64,000 nt of DNA from the NCBI RefSeq assembly GCF_001477495.1, contig NZ_LDTF01000004.1, forward strand, positions 1-64,000, given 5' to 3'. Positions 35,622 to 43,046 of the stretch are shown here, one piece after another (the first letter of the stretch is position 1; every line of letters starts with the position of its first letter). Under the pieces are notes generated by a model, which was not told the DNA's origin, ran no database searches, and worked only from the letters and a program-made list of their open reading frames with translations. This DNA comes from Sphingomonas yabuuchiae (GTDB lineage Bacteria > Pseudomonadota > Alphaproteobacteria > Sphingomonadales > Sphingomonadaceae). Position numbers and translations under genes: made by a program.

Positions 35622-36440
35622 TTACCGCTGGCTGGCGAGGGCCTTTTTCAGGCGGGCATGCGCCGCGCTTTTGATCTGGCAGACGCGGGCCGCGCCGACG
35701 CCGAGCACCTGGCCGATTTCCTCCAGGTTGAGTTCCTCGACATAATAAAGCTGGATCACCATCGCCTCGCGCTCGGGGAGCGCCGAGATGGCGGCGATCA
35801 GCGCGTCGCGCAGGTCGCTTTCGGCCAGCTGCTCGAAGGCGTCGGGCGTGTCGTCGGCGAACCAGGGCAGGTCGTCGGCATAGACATCGTCGATCGCCTC
35901 CATCCGCACGGCCTCGGCGGTCTTGTAATCGGCGCGCAGCCGTTCAACCGTGATGCCCAGCTTTTCGGCGACCGCCTCGTCGGATGGGGCCTGGCCCTCG
36001 GTCTGGGACAGGGTGTTGACCGCCTCGTGATATTGGCGGCGGCGACGCATCGCGCCGCGCGTCGTCGTCGCCTGACGCCGAAGCTCGTCGATCATCGCGC
36101 CGCGCAGCCGCGACTTCAGATAATGGCCGAACTCGACGCCGCGCTCCTCGAACGAGGCGGCGGCCTCGACCAGCGCGACCAGTCCGACCTGCACCAGATC
36201 CTCGACCTCGATCATGCTCGACATGGACCCATGCACATGCCACGCGATGCGCCGGACCAGCGGCAGGTGCTGGCGGATGACCGCATTCGCATCGCCGCCG
36301 GGCATCCCGGCGCGACGCGGCGCGGGACGATAGGTCAGCGGTTGATCGGCGGCCGTGGGATTGGCCAGCGCGGGATCGAAATTCGCCGGGTTGAAGCTCT
36401 GCGCGTCCATGAACGCGCCGCTCAGGGGATGTGCGCTCAT
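35622..36440 (-). CDS. fliA: RNA polymerase sigma factor FliA (sigma28)
   Basis: 272-aa alternative sigma factor for late flagellar genes. Region 2 ('LPLVRRIAWHVHG', 'IEVEDLVQVGLVALVEAAAS', 'LKSRLRGAMIDELRR') and region 4 ('LPEREAMVIQLYYVEELNLEEIG') are clear. The start at 36440 overlaps the flhA stop as ATGA; an internal ATG at 36410 is a weaker alternative. It is the last gene of the transglycosylase-flhA-fliA operon, which has a sigma54 promoter, while its anti-sigma factor FlgM is encoded 3.5 kb away. Its target promoters are seen at 17562, 32025, 33118 and 40232. Confidence 0.95.
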   Translation of the reverse strand: MSAHPLSGAFMDAQSFNPANFDPALANPTAADQPLTYRPAPRRAGMPGGDANAVIRQHLPLVRRIAWHVHGSMSSMIEVEDLVQVGLVALVEAAASFEERGVEFGHYLKSRLRGAMIDELRRQATTTRGAMRRRRQYHEAVNTLSQTEGQAPSDEAVAEKLGITVERLRADYKTAEAVRMEAIDDVYADDLPWFADDTPDAFEQLAESDLRDALIAAISALPEREAMVIQLYYVEELNLEEIGQVLGVGAARVCQIKSAAHARLKKALASQR

Positions 36441-38518
36441 GCGGCCAACGCCTGTTGCTGGTGATGATGGGGAGAGCCGATGACGGCGACGACTTCGACC
36501 GCCTTGTCCTCGGGCACTTCGAAGAAGGAGAGGACGGGCGTGTCGGGCAGGCAGGTGCGGACCAGCTTGCGCATCGCGATGCGCACGCCCGGCTGCACGA
36601 CCAGCGCAAAGGGCTTGGCCTCGGCGATCAGCGGCTGGGCGGCCTGGGTCAACGCCTCGGTGATGCGGCGGCCCAGATCGGGTTCGATCACATGGCGGCG
36701 CCCGGTATCGGCGCGCATGGCCTGGCCCAGCAGCCCTTCGAGCTGGCCGTCCAGCGTCATGACGCGCAGCGGCTCGCGCATCCCGCACAGCTTCTGGATG
36801 ATGAGCGCGCCCAGCTGCGGCCGGATCAGCTCGACGATCTCTTCGGCGTCGAGCGTCTTCTGGGCCGCCACGGCGATCGCGCTGGCGATGCGGCGGAACT
36901 CCTTCAAGGTGATGTTCTCCGAAAGAAGGCCCTTGAGAACCTGGGTCAGGGTGGTGAGCGGCAGCGGGTTCGGGCTGAGCGAGGCGGCGAGTTGCGCGGC
37001 GCGCTCCTTCAGCCCGTCGAGCAGCGACTGGACCTCGTCGGGGCCGAGCAGTTCGGCGGCGTTCGAGGACAGGATGTGGTTCAGGTGCGTCGCCATGACG
37101 GTGCCCGGATCGACCACCAGGTAGCCCATGCCGGTGGCGGCATCGGCGTCGCCCTTCAGGATCCAGGTGGCGGGCAGGCCGAAGGTCGGGTCCTTGACCG
37201 GCTTGCCGTTCAGTTCGCCAAAGGCCTGGCCGGTGTCGAGCGCCAGCATCTCGTCGGGCGAGACCTGATCCTCGGCGGCGACGACGCCGTTGATGATGAT
37301 GCGATAGCTATAGGGCGCCAGGTTGATGTCGTCGCGGACGCGGGCCTGCGGCACGACGAAGCCCAGGTCCTTGGACAGCTGGCGACGGACGCCGGTGATA
37401 CGGGCCATCAGCGGCGCGCCGCGGCGCTCGTCGACCAGCGGCACCAGGCCGTAACCGATGTCGATATGCACCTGCATGCCGTCGATCACCTCGTCCCAGC
37501 CGATGCGCGAGGGGTCGACCGGCTCGGGCGCGGGGGCGGCGGGGGCGATGACCGGGCGCTTCTCGATCTGGCGCAGCTTCCAGGCGGTGAACCCGGCGAT
37601 CCCGGCGGCGGGCAGCAGCACCAGATGCGGCATGCCCGGCAGGACGCCCAGCAGACCCAGGATCGCGGCGACCGGGATCCAGGTCTTGGACGCACCGAAT
37701 TGCGAGCCGATCTGGCCGGCCAGATCCCTGTCCGACGACACGCGCGTCACGATGGCGGCGGCGGCGATCGACAGCATCAGCGAGGGGAGCTGCGCGACCA
37801 GCGCGTCGCCGATGGCGAGCAGGATATAGGTCTTGGCGGCGTCGGCGATGCCCATGCCATGGCTGACCGGACCCAGGATCAGGCCGCCGATGACATTGGC
37901 CGCAAGGATCAGCATGGCGGCGACGGCGTCGCCCTTCACGAACTTGGACGAACCGTCCATCGAGCCGTAGAAATCGGCCTCGGTCGACACCTCGACGCGG
38001 CGCGCCTTGGCCTGGTCCGGCGTGATGAGCCCGGCGTTCAGGTCGGCGTCGATCGCCATCTGCTTGCCGGGCAGGGCGTCCAGGGTGAAGCGCGCGGATA
38101 CTTCCGACACGCGGCCTGCACCCTTGGTCACGACGATCAGGTTGATGATCATCAGGATCGCAAAGACGAAGAGACCCACGACATAGTCGCCGCCGATCAG
38201 GAAGGTGCCGAATGCCTCGATGACGTGACCGGCCGCGCTCTCGCCCTCATGGCCATGGACCAGCACGATGCGGGTCGAGGCGACGTTCAGGCCCAGGCGG
38301 AACAGGGTGGCGAACAGGAGGACGGTCGGGAAGGCCGAGAAGTCGAGCGGCTTTTCGGCGTTCAGCGCGACCATCAGCACGGCCAGGCTGATCGCGATGT
38401 TGGCGACGAAGAAGATGTCGAGCAGCGCCGGCGGGATCGGCACGACCATGACCAGCACCAGCAGCAGGATCGCGGCGGGCAGGGCCATGGTGCGGCCGCT
38501 GGCGAAGATCTTGCCCAT
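36437..38518 (-). CDS. flhA: Flagellar export gate protein FlhA
   Basis: 693-aa membrane protein, nonameric ring of the export gate that docks chaperone-substrate complexes. The N-terminal half has about eight helices and the conserved FHIPEP region, here 'GRVSEVSARFTLDALPGKQMAIDADLNAG' (split across residues about 137-165). The cytoplasmic half ends near 'SPHHHQQQALAA'. It starts 3 bp after the transglycosylase stop and overlaps fliA; flhF and flhG, common between flhA and fliA in polar flagellates, are missing. Confidence 0.96.
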   Translation of the reverse strand: MGKIFASGRTMALPAAILLLVLVMVVPIPPALLDIFFVANIAISLAVLMVALNAEKPLDFSAFPTVLLFATLFRLGLNVASTRIVLVHGHEGESAAGHVIEAFGTFLIGGDYVVGLFVFAILMIINLIVVTKGAGRVSEVSARFTLDALPGKQMAIDADLNAGLITPDQAKARRVEVSTEADFYGSMDGSSKFVKGDAVAAMLILAANVIGGLILGPVSHGMGIADAAKTYILLAIGDALVAQLPSLMLSIAAAAIVTRVSSDRDLAGQIGSQFGASKTWIPVAAILGLLGVLPGMPHLVLLPAAGIAGFTAWKLRQIEKRPVIAPAAPAPEPVDPSRIGWDEVIDGMQVHIDIGYGLVPLVDERRGAPLMARITGVRRQLSKDLGFVVPQARVRDDINLAPYSYRIIINGVVAAEDQVSPDEMLALDTGQAFGELNGKPVKDPTFGLPATWILKGDADAATGMGYLVVDPGTVMATHLNHILSSNAAELLGPDEVQSLLDGLKERAAQLAASLSPNPLPLTTLTQVLKGLLSENITLKEFRRIASAIAVAAQKTLDAEEIVELIRPQLGALIIQKLCGMREPLRVMTLDGQLEGLLGQAMRADTGRRHVIEPDLGRRITEALTQAAQPLIAEAKPFALVVQPGVRIAMRKLVRTCLPDTPVLSFFEVPEDKAVEVVAVIGSPHHHQQQALAA

Positions 38519-38521
38519 CGC

Positions 38522-39379
38522 TTAGCCACCCATCCGTGCGAGCATCATATAGGCGAGGCGCGCATGATCGGGCTTGGGCCGCAGCACGCTGTCGCCGGTC
38601 GTGGTCGCACCGCGCATCCCCAGCTGGTTCATGGTGCTGTTGGCCCAGGCGATCGCATCGGCGGCGCTTTCGTTGTTGCCGGTGACGACGGTCGCGTCGC
38701 CGTTCATGCCCTGGAGCGCGAGCGCCTGGGCCGCGAATTGCAGATTGGCGGCGCGCGTCTCGTCGCTGTCGGCCTTGGTGCCGGCCAGCTTGGCGGAGAA
38801 GCGGTCGTAGATTTCCGAGAGCGAGCGCGGCTGGCCGTTCGCGGCGTAGAAGACCGAACGGTTGGCCCGCGCGGCGGCAGGGAACAGCGCGGCGCCGCTG
38901 GCCTGCGGGTTGCCGGCCATGGTGCCCAGGAACTTGGTCGCGCCGCCCAGACCCAGGAAGTGCGCCATGTACAGGTCGGTGCCGCCCGCCTCGCGGCCCA
39001 GCGCCGATTCCAGCGCGGACTTGTTGTCCGAGGCGTGTTCGGCGGCCATCAGCGAGGCGGCGGTCGGATCGTTGCGCAAGCCCATCACCGCCGAGCGCGC
39101 GCCGCCCGACACATAATAGCGTCCGCCCGACTGGCCGATCGCATCGGCGGCCCAGCCCAGGCCATGTTCCGCGCCGTGCTTCTTCACGACCGCCAGCCAG
39201 CTCTGCTCGACGAACTGATAAAGCCCCGAGGCGGAGGAGGTGCCCGCGCGGGCATTGGCGTTCAGGCCGGACTCCAGCTTCGCCTGGCCGAGCAGATAGC
39301 CGAAATCGACACCCGTGCGGCTGGATGCCAGCGCGATGGCCGATTGGATTCTGGCGTGGGAGACGGGTTGGACGGTCAT
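38522..39379 (-). CDS. Flagellar-operon lytic transglycosylase (SltF/FlgJ-muramidase role)
   Basis: 285-aa enzyme with a lysozyme-like SLT domain. The catalytic Glu is probably Glu 36 in 'QAKLESGLNAN', followed by the typical 'SSASGLYQF' motif at about residues 48-56. Such enzymes open the peptidoglycan for rod passage. I see no signal peptide: the N-terminus is MTVQPVSHARIQSAIALAS. That suggests export through the flagellar apparatus or a missed start. It is first in the operon with flhA and fliA, starting about 36 bp downstream of a sigma54 promoter. The rod-cap FlgJ gene at 48501 lacks this domain, so the two together replace bifunctional FlgJ. Confidence 0.85.
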   Translation of the reverse strand: MTVQPVSHARIQSAIALASSRTGVDFGYLLGQAKLESGLNANARAGTSSASGLYQFVEQSWLAVVKKHGAEHGLGWAADAIGQSGGRYYVSGGARSAVMGLRNDPTAASLMAAEHASDNKSALESALGREAGGTDLYMAHFLGLGGATKFLGTMAGNPQASGAALFPAAARANRSVFYAANGQPRSLSEIYDRFSAKLAGTKADSDETRAANLQFAAQALALQGMNGDATVVTGNNESAADAIAWANSTMNQLGMRGATTTGDSVLRPKPDHARLAYMMLARMGG

Positions 39380-39414
39380 GCTGCGGTAAAAAGCCCTTGT
39401 TCGGGCCTTACTCA

Positions 39415-39430
39415 GCAAGGGACGTGCCAA
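39415..39430 (-). promoter_or_regulatory. Sigma54 promoter of the transglycosylase-flhA-fliA operon
   Basis: On the minus strand TTGGCACGTCCCTTGC: perfect -24 GG and -12 GC spaced by 10 bases, matching the consensus TTGGCACG-N4-TTGC. The start codon is 36 bp beyond the -12 GC. A run of CCGGCAA-type boxes lies about 130-170 bp upstream, a normal distance for an enhancer-binding protein. Confidence 0.92.
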
Positions 39431-39477
39431 TTCCTGACGATGTCGTCAGGGGTGCGACATGAAGGGGCGGGGGGCAA

Positions 39478-39501
39478 TAAAAAAGCCCGGAAAACCGGGC
39501 T
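39478..39501 (-). terminator. Rho-independent terminator after flgMN
   Basis: Minus strand: AGCCCGG, TTTT loop, CCGGGCT, followed by TTTTTATT. It lies 100 bp after the flgN stop and upstream of the sigma54 promoter, separating the two operons. Confidence 0.88.
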
Positions 39502-39559
39502 CTTGTTCGCTAAACTTATCTTAGGCCGCCGATTTCCCCGCCGGGTCTGCCGCCGCCGA

Positions 39560-39600
39560 TCCGGCAAAGCGGCAACCCGTTGCCGCCCGGCAAGCGGCAA
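39560..39600. promoter_or_regulatory. CCGGCAA (ftr-like) site cluster upstream of the sigma54 promoter
   Basis: CCGGCAAAG, CGGCAACC, the inverted GTTGCCGCC, CCCGGCAAG and CGGCAATC follow each other within about 40 bp, directly next to the flgN stop codon. CCCGGCAAG is a full match to the ftr core as I know it. Their position relative to the promoter at 39415-39430 suggests an FlbD enhancer. Confidence 0.65.
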
Positions 39601-39912
39601 TCAGGCATAGGCGCGCATGGCGGGGCGATAGCCCATGCCGGAGTCGCCGGTCAGCGTCTGCAGGCGGCGGCGCACATTGGCCGCCATCAGGTTGACGTAG
39701 ATGCGGCAGGTCTCGTTCAGGCGGTTGGCCTCGTCGGCCAGCTCGCGCAGCTCGGGGCCTGCGGGACCGGTGCCGAGCGCGGCGACCTCCTCGATCGCGG
39801 CCAGCTTCTCGATCGTCGCGCGTTCCAGCGCGGCCACGTCGTTGACCTTCAGCGCCGCGATTTCGCGGTGGAGGGCCTCGATGACCCGGATCAGGGCGTC
39901 ACGGCGTGTCAT
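39601..39912 (-). CDS. flgN: Flagellar chaperone FlgN-like protein
   Basis: 103-aa helical protein, the likely chaperone for the hook-filament junction proteins FlgK and FlgL. Sequence identity in this family is always low; the call rests on size, coiled-coil character ('ALHREIAALKVNDVAALERA', 'LADEANRLNETCRIYVNLM') and coupling to flgM by ATGA, the same order as in enterobacteria. Co-transcribed with flgM from the sigma28-type promoter at 40232. Confidence 0.78.
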   Translation of the reverse strand: MTRRDALIRVIEALHREIAALKVNDVAALERATIEKLAAIEEVAALGTGPAGPELRELADEANRLNETCRIYVNLMAANVRRRLQTLTGDSGMGYRPAMRAYA

Positions 39913-40199
39913 TTACCATTCCAGTCCAGCTTCAGCGCAATCATCTGGTCGGCGATGGTCGCCGGCAGGATCGGAAAATCGCCATTGGCGATGGCCTTCT
40001 TGATCTGGGCGACCCGGTCCATGTCGACCGGCGGCTGCGCAGCCAGGGTGCGGGCCAGGTTGCTGACGCCGCTCGTGTCGTTCGCCTTGACCGGGGGCTG
40101 TTCGGGGCTGGCGGCACCAGCGAGCGCGTTGGGACGCGTCACGGCGGCGACCCGCCCGACCCTCGCTTCCCCGGCACTCAGCCTTGTTACTTCCACCAT
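39909..40199 (-). CDS. flgM: Anti-sigma28 factor FlgM
   Basis: 96-aa protein that holds FliA inactive until the hook is finished, when it is exported. The C-terminal half 'VDMDRVAQIKKAIANGDFPI' is the FliA-binding family segment; the N-terminal half looks disordered, as usual. I choose the ATG at 40199, with GAGGG 7 nt upstream. The longer start at 40226 would lie at the transcription start predicted from the sigma28 promoter, so it is unlikely. flgN follows, overlapping by ATGA. Confidence 0.87.
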   Translation of the reverse strand: MVEVTRLSAGEARVGRVAAVTRPNALAGAASPEQPPVKANDTSGVSNLARTLAAQPPVDMDRVAQIKKAIANGDFPILPATIADQMIALKLDWNGK

Positions 40200-40231
40200 G
40201 CCCGCACCCTCTGGTTCCGCTGACATGGGGT

Positions 40232-40258
40232 ATAACGGCCGGGGCCGGGGATTCTTTA
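40232..40258 (-). promoter_or_regulatory. Sigma28-type promoter of flgMN
   Basis: Minus strand TAAA, 15 bases, GCCGTTAT (six of eight with GCCGATAA). The -10 box ends about 33 bp before the flgM ATG at 40199. It puts the anti-sigma factor under control of its own target, the same feedback known from Salmonella. Confidence 0.82.
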
Positions 40259-40304
40259 GCGCGAATTTACGCTTTTTCCCCGTTTTCCGCCGCGCCCGCG
40301 TCCC

Positions 40305-40802
40305 TCATTCCGACCAGCCGGGCAGGGTGGCGCGACCGCTGGCCAGGGCCACGGCCTGGATCGGCTGGCGGGCGGATTCGATGCGCACCGGGAAATGTCC
40401 GCCGGGGGCCGCGTCGGCCATGGCAACCCCTTCTCGCGTAATGGAAAAGCCGTCCGATCCCGCTTCGATCACGACCGGGTCGCCGCGCTTGATGACGGGT
40501 TCGGCCTTGACCGCCACGGCGGGAATGACACGCGCTTCCGGCGCGGGCCTGGGGGCGGAGAGCACCGGCACGAAGATGCGCCATTGCGGGCTGGAGCAGG
40601 TGACGACCACCGCGTCATGCGCCTCCGTGCGCCAGGACAGGGCGACGGTCGGGCACTGGGCCAGCTTCAGCCGATTGTCGATCGTCGAGCGGGGGCCGCC
40701 CTCCACCCCGACCGGACGGCCGGTAAAGGCGGTGACGGCGGCGTCGAGCGCGGCGACATCCTGGAAACCGGCGGCACCGGCCAGGAGCAGGGACAGGATC
40801 AT
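40305..40802 (-). CDS. flgA: Flagellar P-ring chaperone FlgA
   Basis: 165-aa periplasmic protein that helps assemble the FlgI P-ring. A short signal-type N-terminus (MILSLLLAGAAG) is followed by the SAF-like domain, seen in 'PAVAVKAEPVIKRGDPVVIEA' and the ending 'GRATLPGWSE'. It overlaps the MotB-like gene by ATGA and is last in a three-gene operon with it and the MotA-like gene. Placement of flgA with stator-like genes is unusual. Confidence 0.88.
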   Translation of the reverse strand: MILSLLLAGAAGFQDVAALDAAVTAFTGRPVGVEGGPRSTIDNRLKLAQCPTVALSWRTEAHDAVVVTCSSPQWRIFVPVLSAPRPAPEARVIPAVAVKAEPVIKRGDPVVIEAGSDGFSITREGVAMADAAPGGHFPVRIESARQPIQAVALASGRATLPGWSE

Positions 40803-41350
40803 CGTGAGGGTCTCCGTAAAGGTTCACCGGCAAAGACCAGGGTGACCATCGCGACGCGAGGGCCCGGCTTTCCGGCGGTGGACAGGATCAGGCGGTCGGC
40901 GGCGGCGGGGCCGATCAGCGCGGCCGCGGTACGGGCGCGATCGGCGGCCAGCACGACCGCGCTATGGGTGACGGGATCGACATCGGCGGCGCTGCCGTCG
41001 GTCGAGCCGACGATGGACAGGCGGACGCGCGGATCGGCCAGCGCCTCGCGCGCCCAGGGGACGAACAGCGCGTCGGGCTCGACCGGCACGGCGGACCCGG
41101 CGGCGAAGTTCAGCGCGGCGGTGGCGACCGGCATGGCGGGCGGCGGGGCAGGGGGCGCCCGCAGCGCCTGGTCGACATGGTCGCTGCTGCCGAACTGCGC
41201 GCGCAGGCCGTTGAGGAGGGCAGGGCGTCGCTCCGCACCCGTAGCCTGGACCAGAACGAGGAAGCCGACCAGCAACAGCGCGAGGTCGGCCAGCGTGATC
41301 AGCCAGATCGGCCGCGCGGGCGGCGTTTCGGGAAAAAACGGCTCGGTCAT
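40799..41350 (-). CDS. Compact MotB-like / OmpA-domain protein
   Basis: 183-aa protein with one N-terminal membrane helix, 'WLITLADLALLLVGFLVLVQ', in which Asp 22 aligns with the proton-carrying Asp of MotB (Asp 39 of the canonical MotB in this window). A short periplasmic OmpA-like domain follows, with degenerate 'IVGSTDGS' and 'ADRARTAAAL' in place of the peptidoglycan-binding GHTD and SxxRA motifs. It is much shorter than canonical MotB (296 aa at 52057). It overlaps the MotA-like gene and flgA by ATGA on both sides. It could be an auxiliary stator or a flagellar assembly factor. Confidence 0.72.
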   Translation of the reverse strand: MTEPFFPETPPARPIWLITLADLALLLVGFLVLVQATGAERRPALLNGLRAQFGSSDHVDQALRAPPAPPPAMPVATAALNFAAGSAVPVEPDALFVPWAREALADPRVRLSIVGSTDGSAADVDPVTHSAVVLAADRARTAAALIGPAAADRLILSTAGKPGPRVAMVTLVFAGEPLRRPSR

Positions 41351-42057
41351 GCGACACTGACCAGATTGGGGCCGGACTTCGGACCGGACTTGGGGTCGGG
41401 ACCCGTGCCCCCGCGCGACGGGCGCGGGGCCTCGCGCGCGGCCAGGGCGGCCAGCGGCGTGACGATCCGGGTCCGCTCGAACGCCTCGATCCGCGCCGCG
41501 CGACGCAGGCGCATCGCGATCGGCTGCGCGACCAGATTGGCGAACAGCGCACCATAGAGCGTGGCGAGCAGCGCGATCGCCATGGCGCCGCCGATCCGCT
41601 GCGGATCGTTCATCGTCGCGAACATGGCCGCCAGGCCGATCAGCGTGCCGACCATGCCCATGGCGGGCGCGATCTCGGCGGCGCCCGTCCAGACATCGGC
41701 GGTCGCCACATGCCGCTCGACCCGCGCCGCGCGCGCGAGGTTCAGGCGGGCGGCCACGGCCTCGGCCCCTTCGCCGTCGACGATGGCGGCGACCGCCTCG
41801 GCCATGTCGGGATCGGTGATGACCGAGCGGTCGAGCGCCAGGACACCCTGGCGCTTCGCCATGCGCGACAGGTGTGCGATCTGCTCGACCAGGGGATCGG
41901 CGGAGAAGGGGCGTCGCGGCAATACCGCGAGTGCGCGCATCGCCCGTCCGGCATCGCGCCAGGGCGTGCGCAGCAGCGTCGCGATCAGCGTTCCGCCCAG
42001 CACGATGGCGAGCGCCGCGGCGTCGAAGAACTGATGAAGCGGAGGAAATGCAGTCAT
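41347..42057 (-). CDS. MotA/TolQ/ExbB-family proton channel-like protein
   Basis: 236-aa membrane protein with the MotA/ExbB channel core: 'AEIAPAMGMVGTLIGLAAMF' (about residues 127-146) and a following helix 'GGAMAIALLATLYGALFANL'. It is shorter than the canonical MotA at 51190 and has a basic Pro/Gly-rich tail. Start taken at 42057 (MTAFPPLHQF). It is coupled by ATGA to the MotB-like gene, so the two probably form a complex. Divergent to flgB across a regulatory region. Confidence 0.75.
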   Translation of the reverse strand: MTAFPPLHQFFDAAALAIVLGGTLIATLLRTPWRDAGRAMRALAVLPRRPFSADPLVEQIAHLSRMAKRQGVLALDRSVITDPDMAEAVAAIVDGEGAEAVAARLNLARAARVERHVATADVWTGAAEIAPAMGMVGTLIGLAAMFATMNDPQRIGGAMAIALLATLYGALFANLVAQPIAMRLRRAARIEAFERTRIVTPLAALAAREAPRPSRGGTGPDPKSGPKSGPNLVSVA

Positions 42058-42113
42058 GCGCGCACTCACGCAAAGACTGGGCCAATTCGCGCACGGGAAG
42101 GGCGTGCAGGGCG

Positions 42114-42176
42114 CTTGCCGGGAGCGCTGCCGCCTGGTTGCCGCCGACCGGCAAAAACCGGCAGCGGCTTGCCGGG
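42114..42176. promoter_or_regulatory. CCGGCAA (ftr-like) site cluster upstream of flgB
   Basis: Inverted CTTGCCGGG (42114-42122), CCGGCAAAAA (42148-42157) with adjoining CCGGCAG, and inverted CTTGCCGGG (42168-42176). The cluster ends about 40 bp before the sigma54 promoter of flgB and also lies upstream of the divergent MotA-like operon, so could serve both. Confidence 0.7.
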
Positions 42177-42216
42177 CCAGGCCTGCCGCCGCCCTGCCGC
42201 CCTTCTGTTCAAGCAC

Positions 42217-42232
42217 TTGGCACGGTCATTGC
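42217..42232 (+). promoter_or_regulatory. Sigma54 promoter of the flgB operon
   Basis: TTGGCACGGTCATTGC, a full match to TTGGCACG-N4-TTGC with GG and GC ten bases apart. The flgB ATG is 48 bp further, preceded by AAGGAGG. Probably drives flgBCDEFGHIJKL and perhaps motAB. Confidence 0.93.
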
Positions 42233-42279
42233 GAGGGTCCGGCCATCGCGAAGTCCCGCGTGGGAAAGGAGGTTGAACG

Positions 42280-42630
42280 ATGGCCGCAGAAACGCTTTTC
42301 GGAGTGCACGGTGCCGCACTGGAGGTGCGGGCGCAGCGCATGGGTGTGCTGGCGTCGAACATCGCCAACGCCTCCACCCCGGGCTTCAAGGCCCGCGACA
42401 TCGATTTCAAGGCGGCGCTCGCCTCGGTCGAGGGCGGTCAGGATCAGGGTCGGGGCATTGCGGACGCGATGAAGTACCGCGTGCCGATCCAGACCTCGCT
42501 CGACGGCAACACCGTCGAACTCAACCAGGAACAGACCGCCTTCGCCGAGAATGCGGTCCAGTATCAGACGACGCTGTCGTTCCTGAACGGTCGCATCTCC
42601 ACCATCACCCGCGCGCTGAAGGGCGAATAA
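42280..42630 (+). CDS. flgB: Flagellar basal-body rod protein FlgB
   Basis: 116-aa proximal rod protein. The rod/hook family N-terminus 'VLASNIANASTPGFKARDIDF' is clear. A very good Shine-Dalgarno (AAGGAGG) precedes the ATG. First gene of the flgBCDEFGHIJKL operon, 48 bp after the sigma54 promoter. Confidence 0.96.
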   Translation: MAAETLFGVHGAALEVRAQRMGVLASNIANASTPGFKARDIDFKAALASVEGGQDQGRGIADAMKYRVPIQTSLDGNTVELNQEQTAFAENAVQYQTTLSFLNGRISTITRALKGE

Positions 42631-42633
42631 GCG

Positions 42634-43044
42634 ATGCCGAACGGACCGCTTTCCATCTTCCAGGTCGCCGGTCGCGCCATGTCGGCGCAGCTGGTGCGGA
42701 TGAACACCACCGCGTCGAACCTGGCCAATGCCGGTGGCATCGCCGGGTCGGTCGACACCGCGTACAAGACGATGAAGCCGGTGTTCCGCACCAGCTTCGA
42801 CGCCGCGACCGGCCTGTCCACCGTCGATGTCGAGAAGATCGTGACGGCGGGCGAGGACCCCACCAAGCGCCACGATCCCAACAATCCGCTCGCCGACAAG
42901 GACGGCAACGTCTTCGAGGCGGCGGTCGACGAAACCCGCGAGCTGGTCGACATGATGGAGACCTCGCGCACCTATCAGAACAATGTCGAAGTGATGCAGA
43001 CGGCCAAGTCGCTGATCCTCGATACCCTCAAGCTGGGACGCTGA
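42634..43044 (+). CDS. flgC: Flagellar basal-body rod protein FlgC
   Basis: 136-aa proximal rod protein with family ends: N-terminal 'MNTTASNLANAGGIAGS' and C-terminal 'MMETSRTYQNNVEVMQTAKS'. It follows flgB by 3 bp and precedes flgD by 2 bp. Confidence 0.96.
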   Translation: MPNGPLSIFQVAGRAMSAQLVRMNTTASNLANAGGIAGSVDTAYKTMKPVFRTSFDAATGLSTVDVEKIVTAGEDPTKRHDPNNPLADKDGNVFEAAVDETRELVDMMETSRTYQNNVEVMQTAKSLILDTLKLGR

Positions 43045-43046
43045 TC

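Noticed and set aside
36431..39610. A 1059-codon open frame on the plus strand
   Set aside because: It is antisense to flhA and the transglycosylase, has the Arg/Gln/Asp-rich composition of a shadow frame in GC-rich DNA and no family motif.
40810..40830. CCGGCAAAG box near the start of flgA
   Set aside because: It lies inside the coding end of the MotB-like gene as an isolated copy, unlike the intergenic clusters.
42070..42085. Minus-strand TTGGCCC-N5-TTGC sigma54-like site before the MotA-like gene
   Set aside because: GG/GC spacing is right, but the predicted transcription start would fall at the ATG itself, leaving no leader; kept only as a weak possibility.
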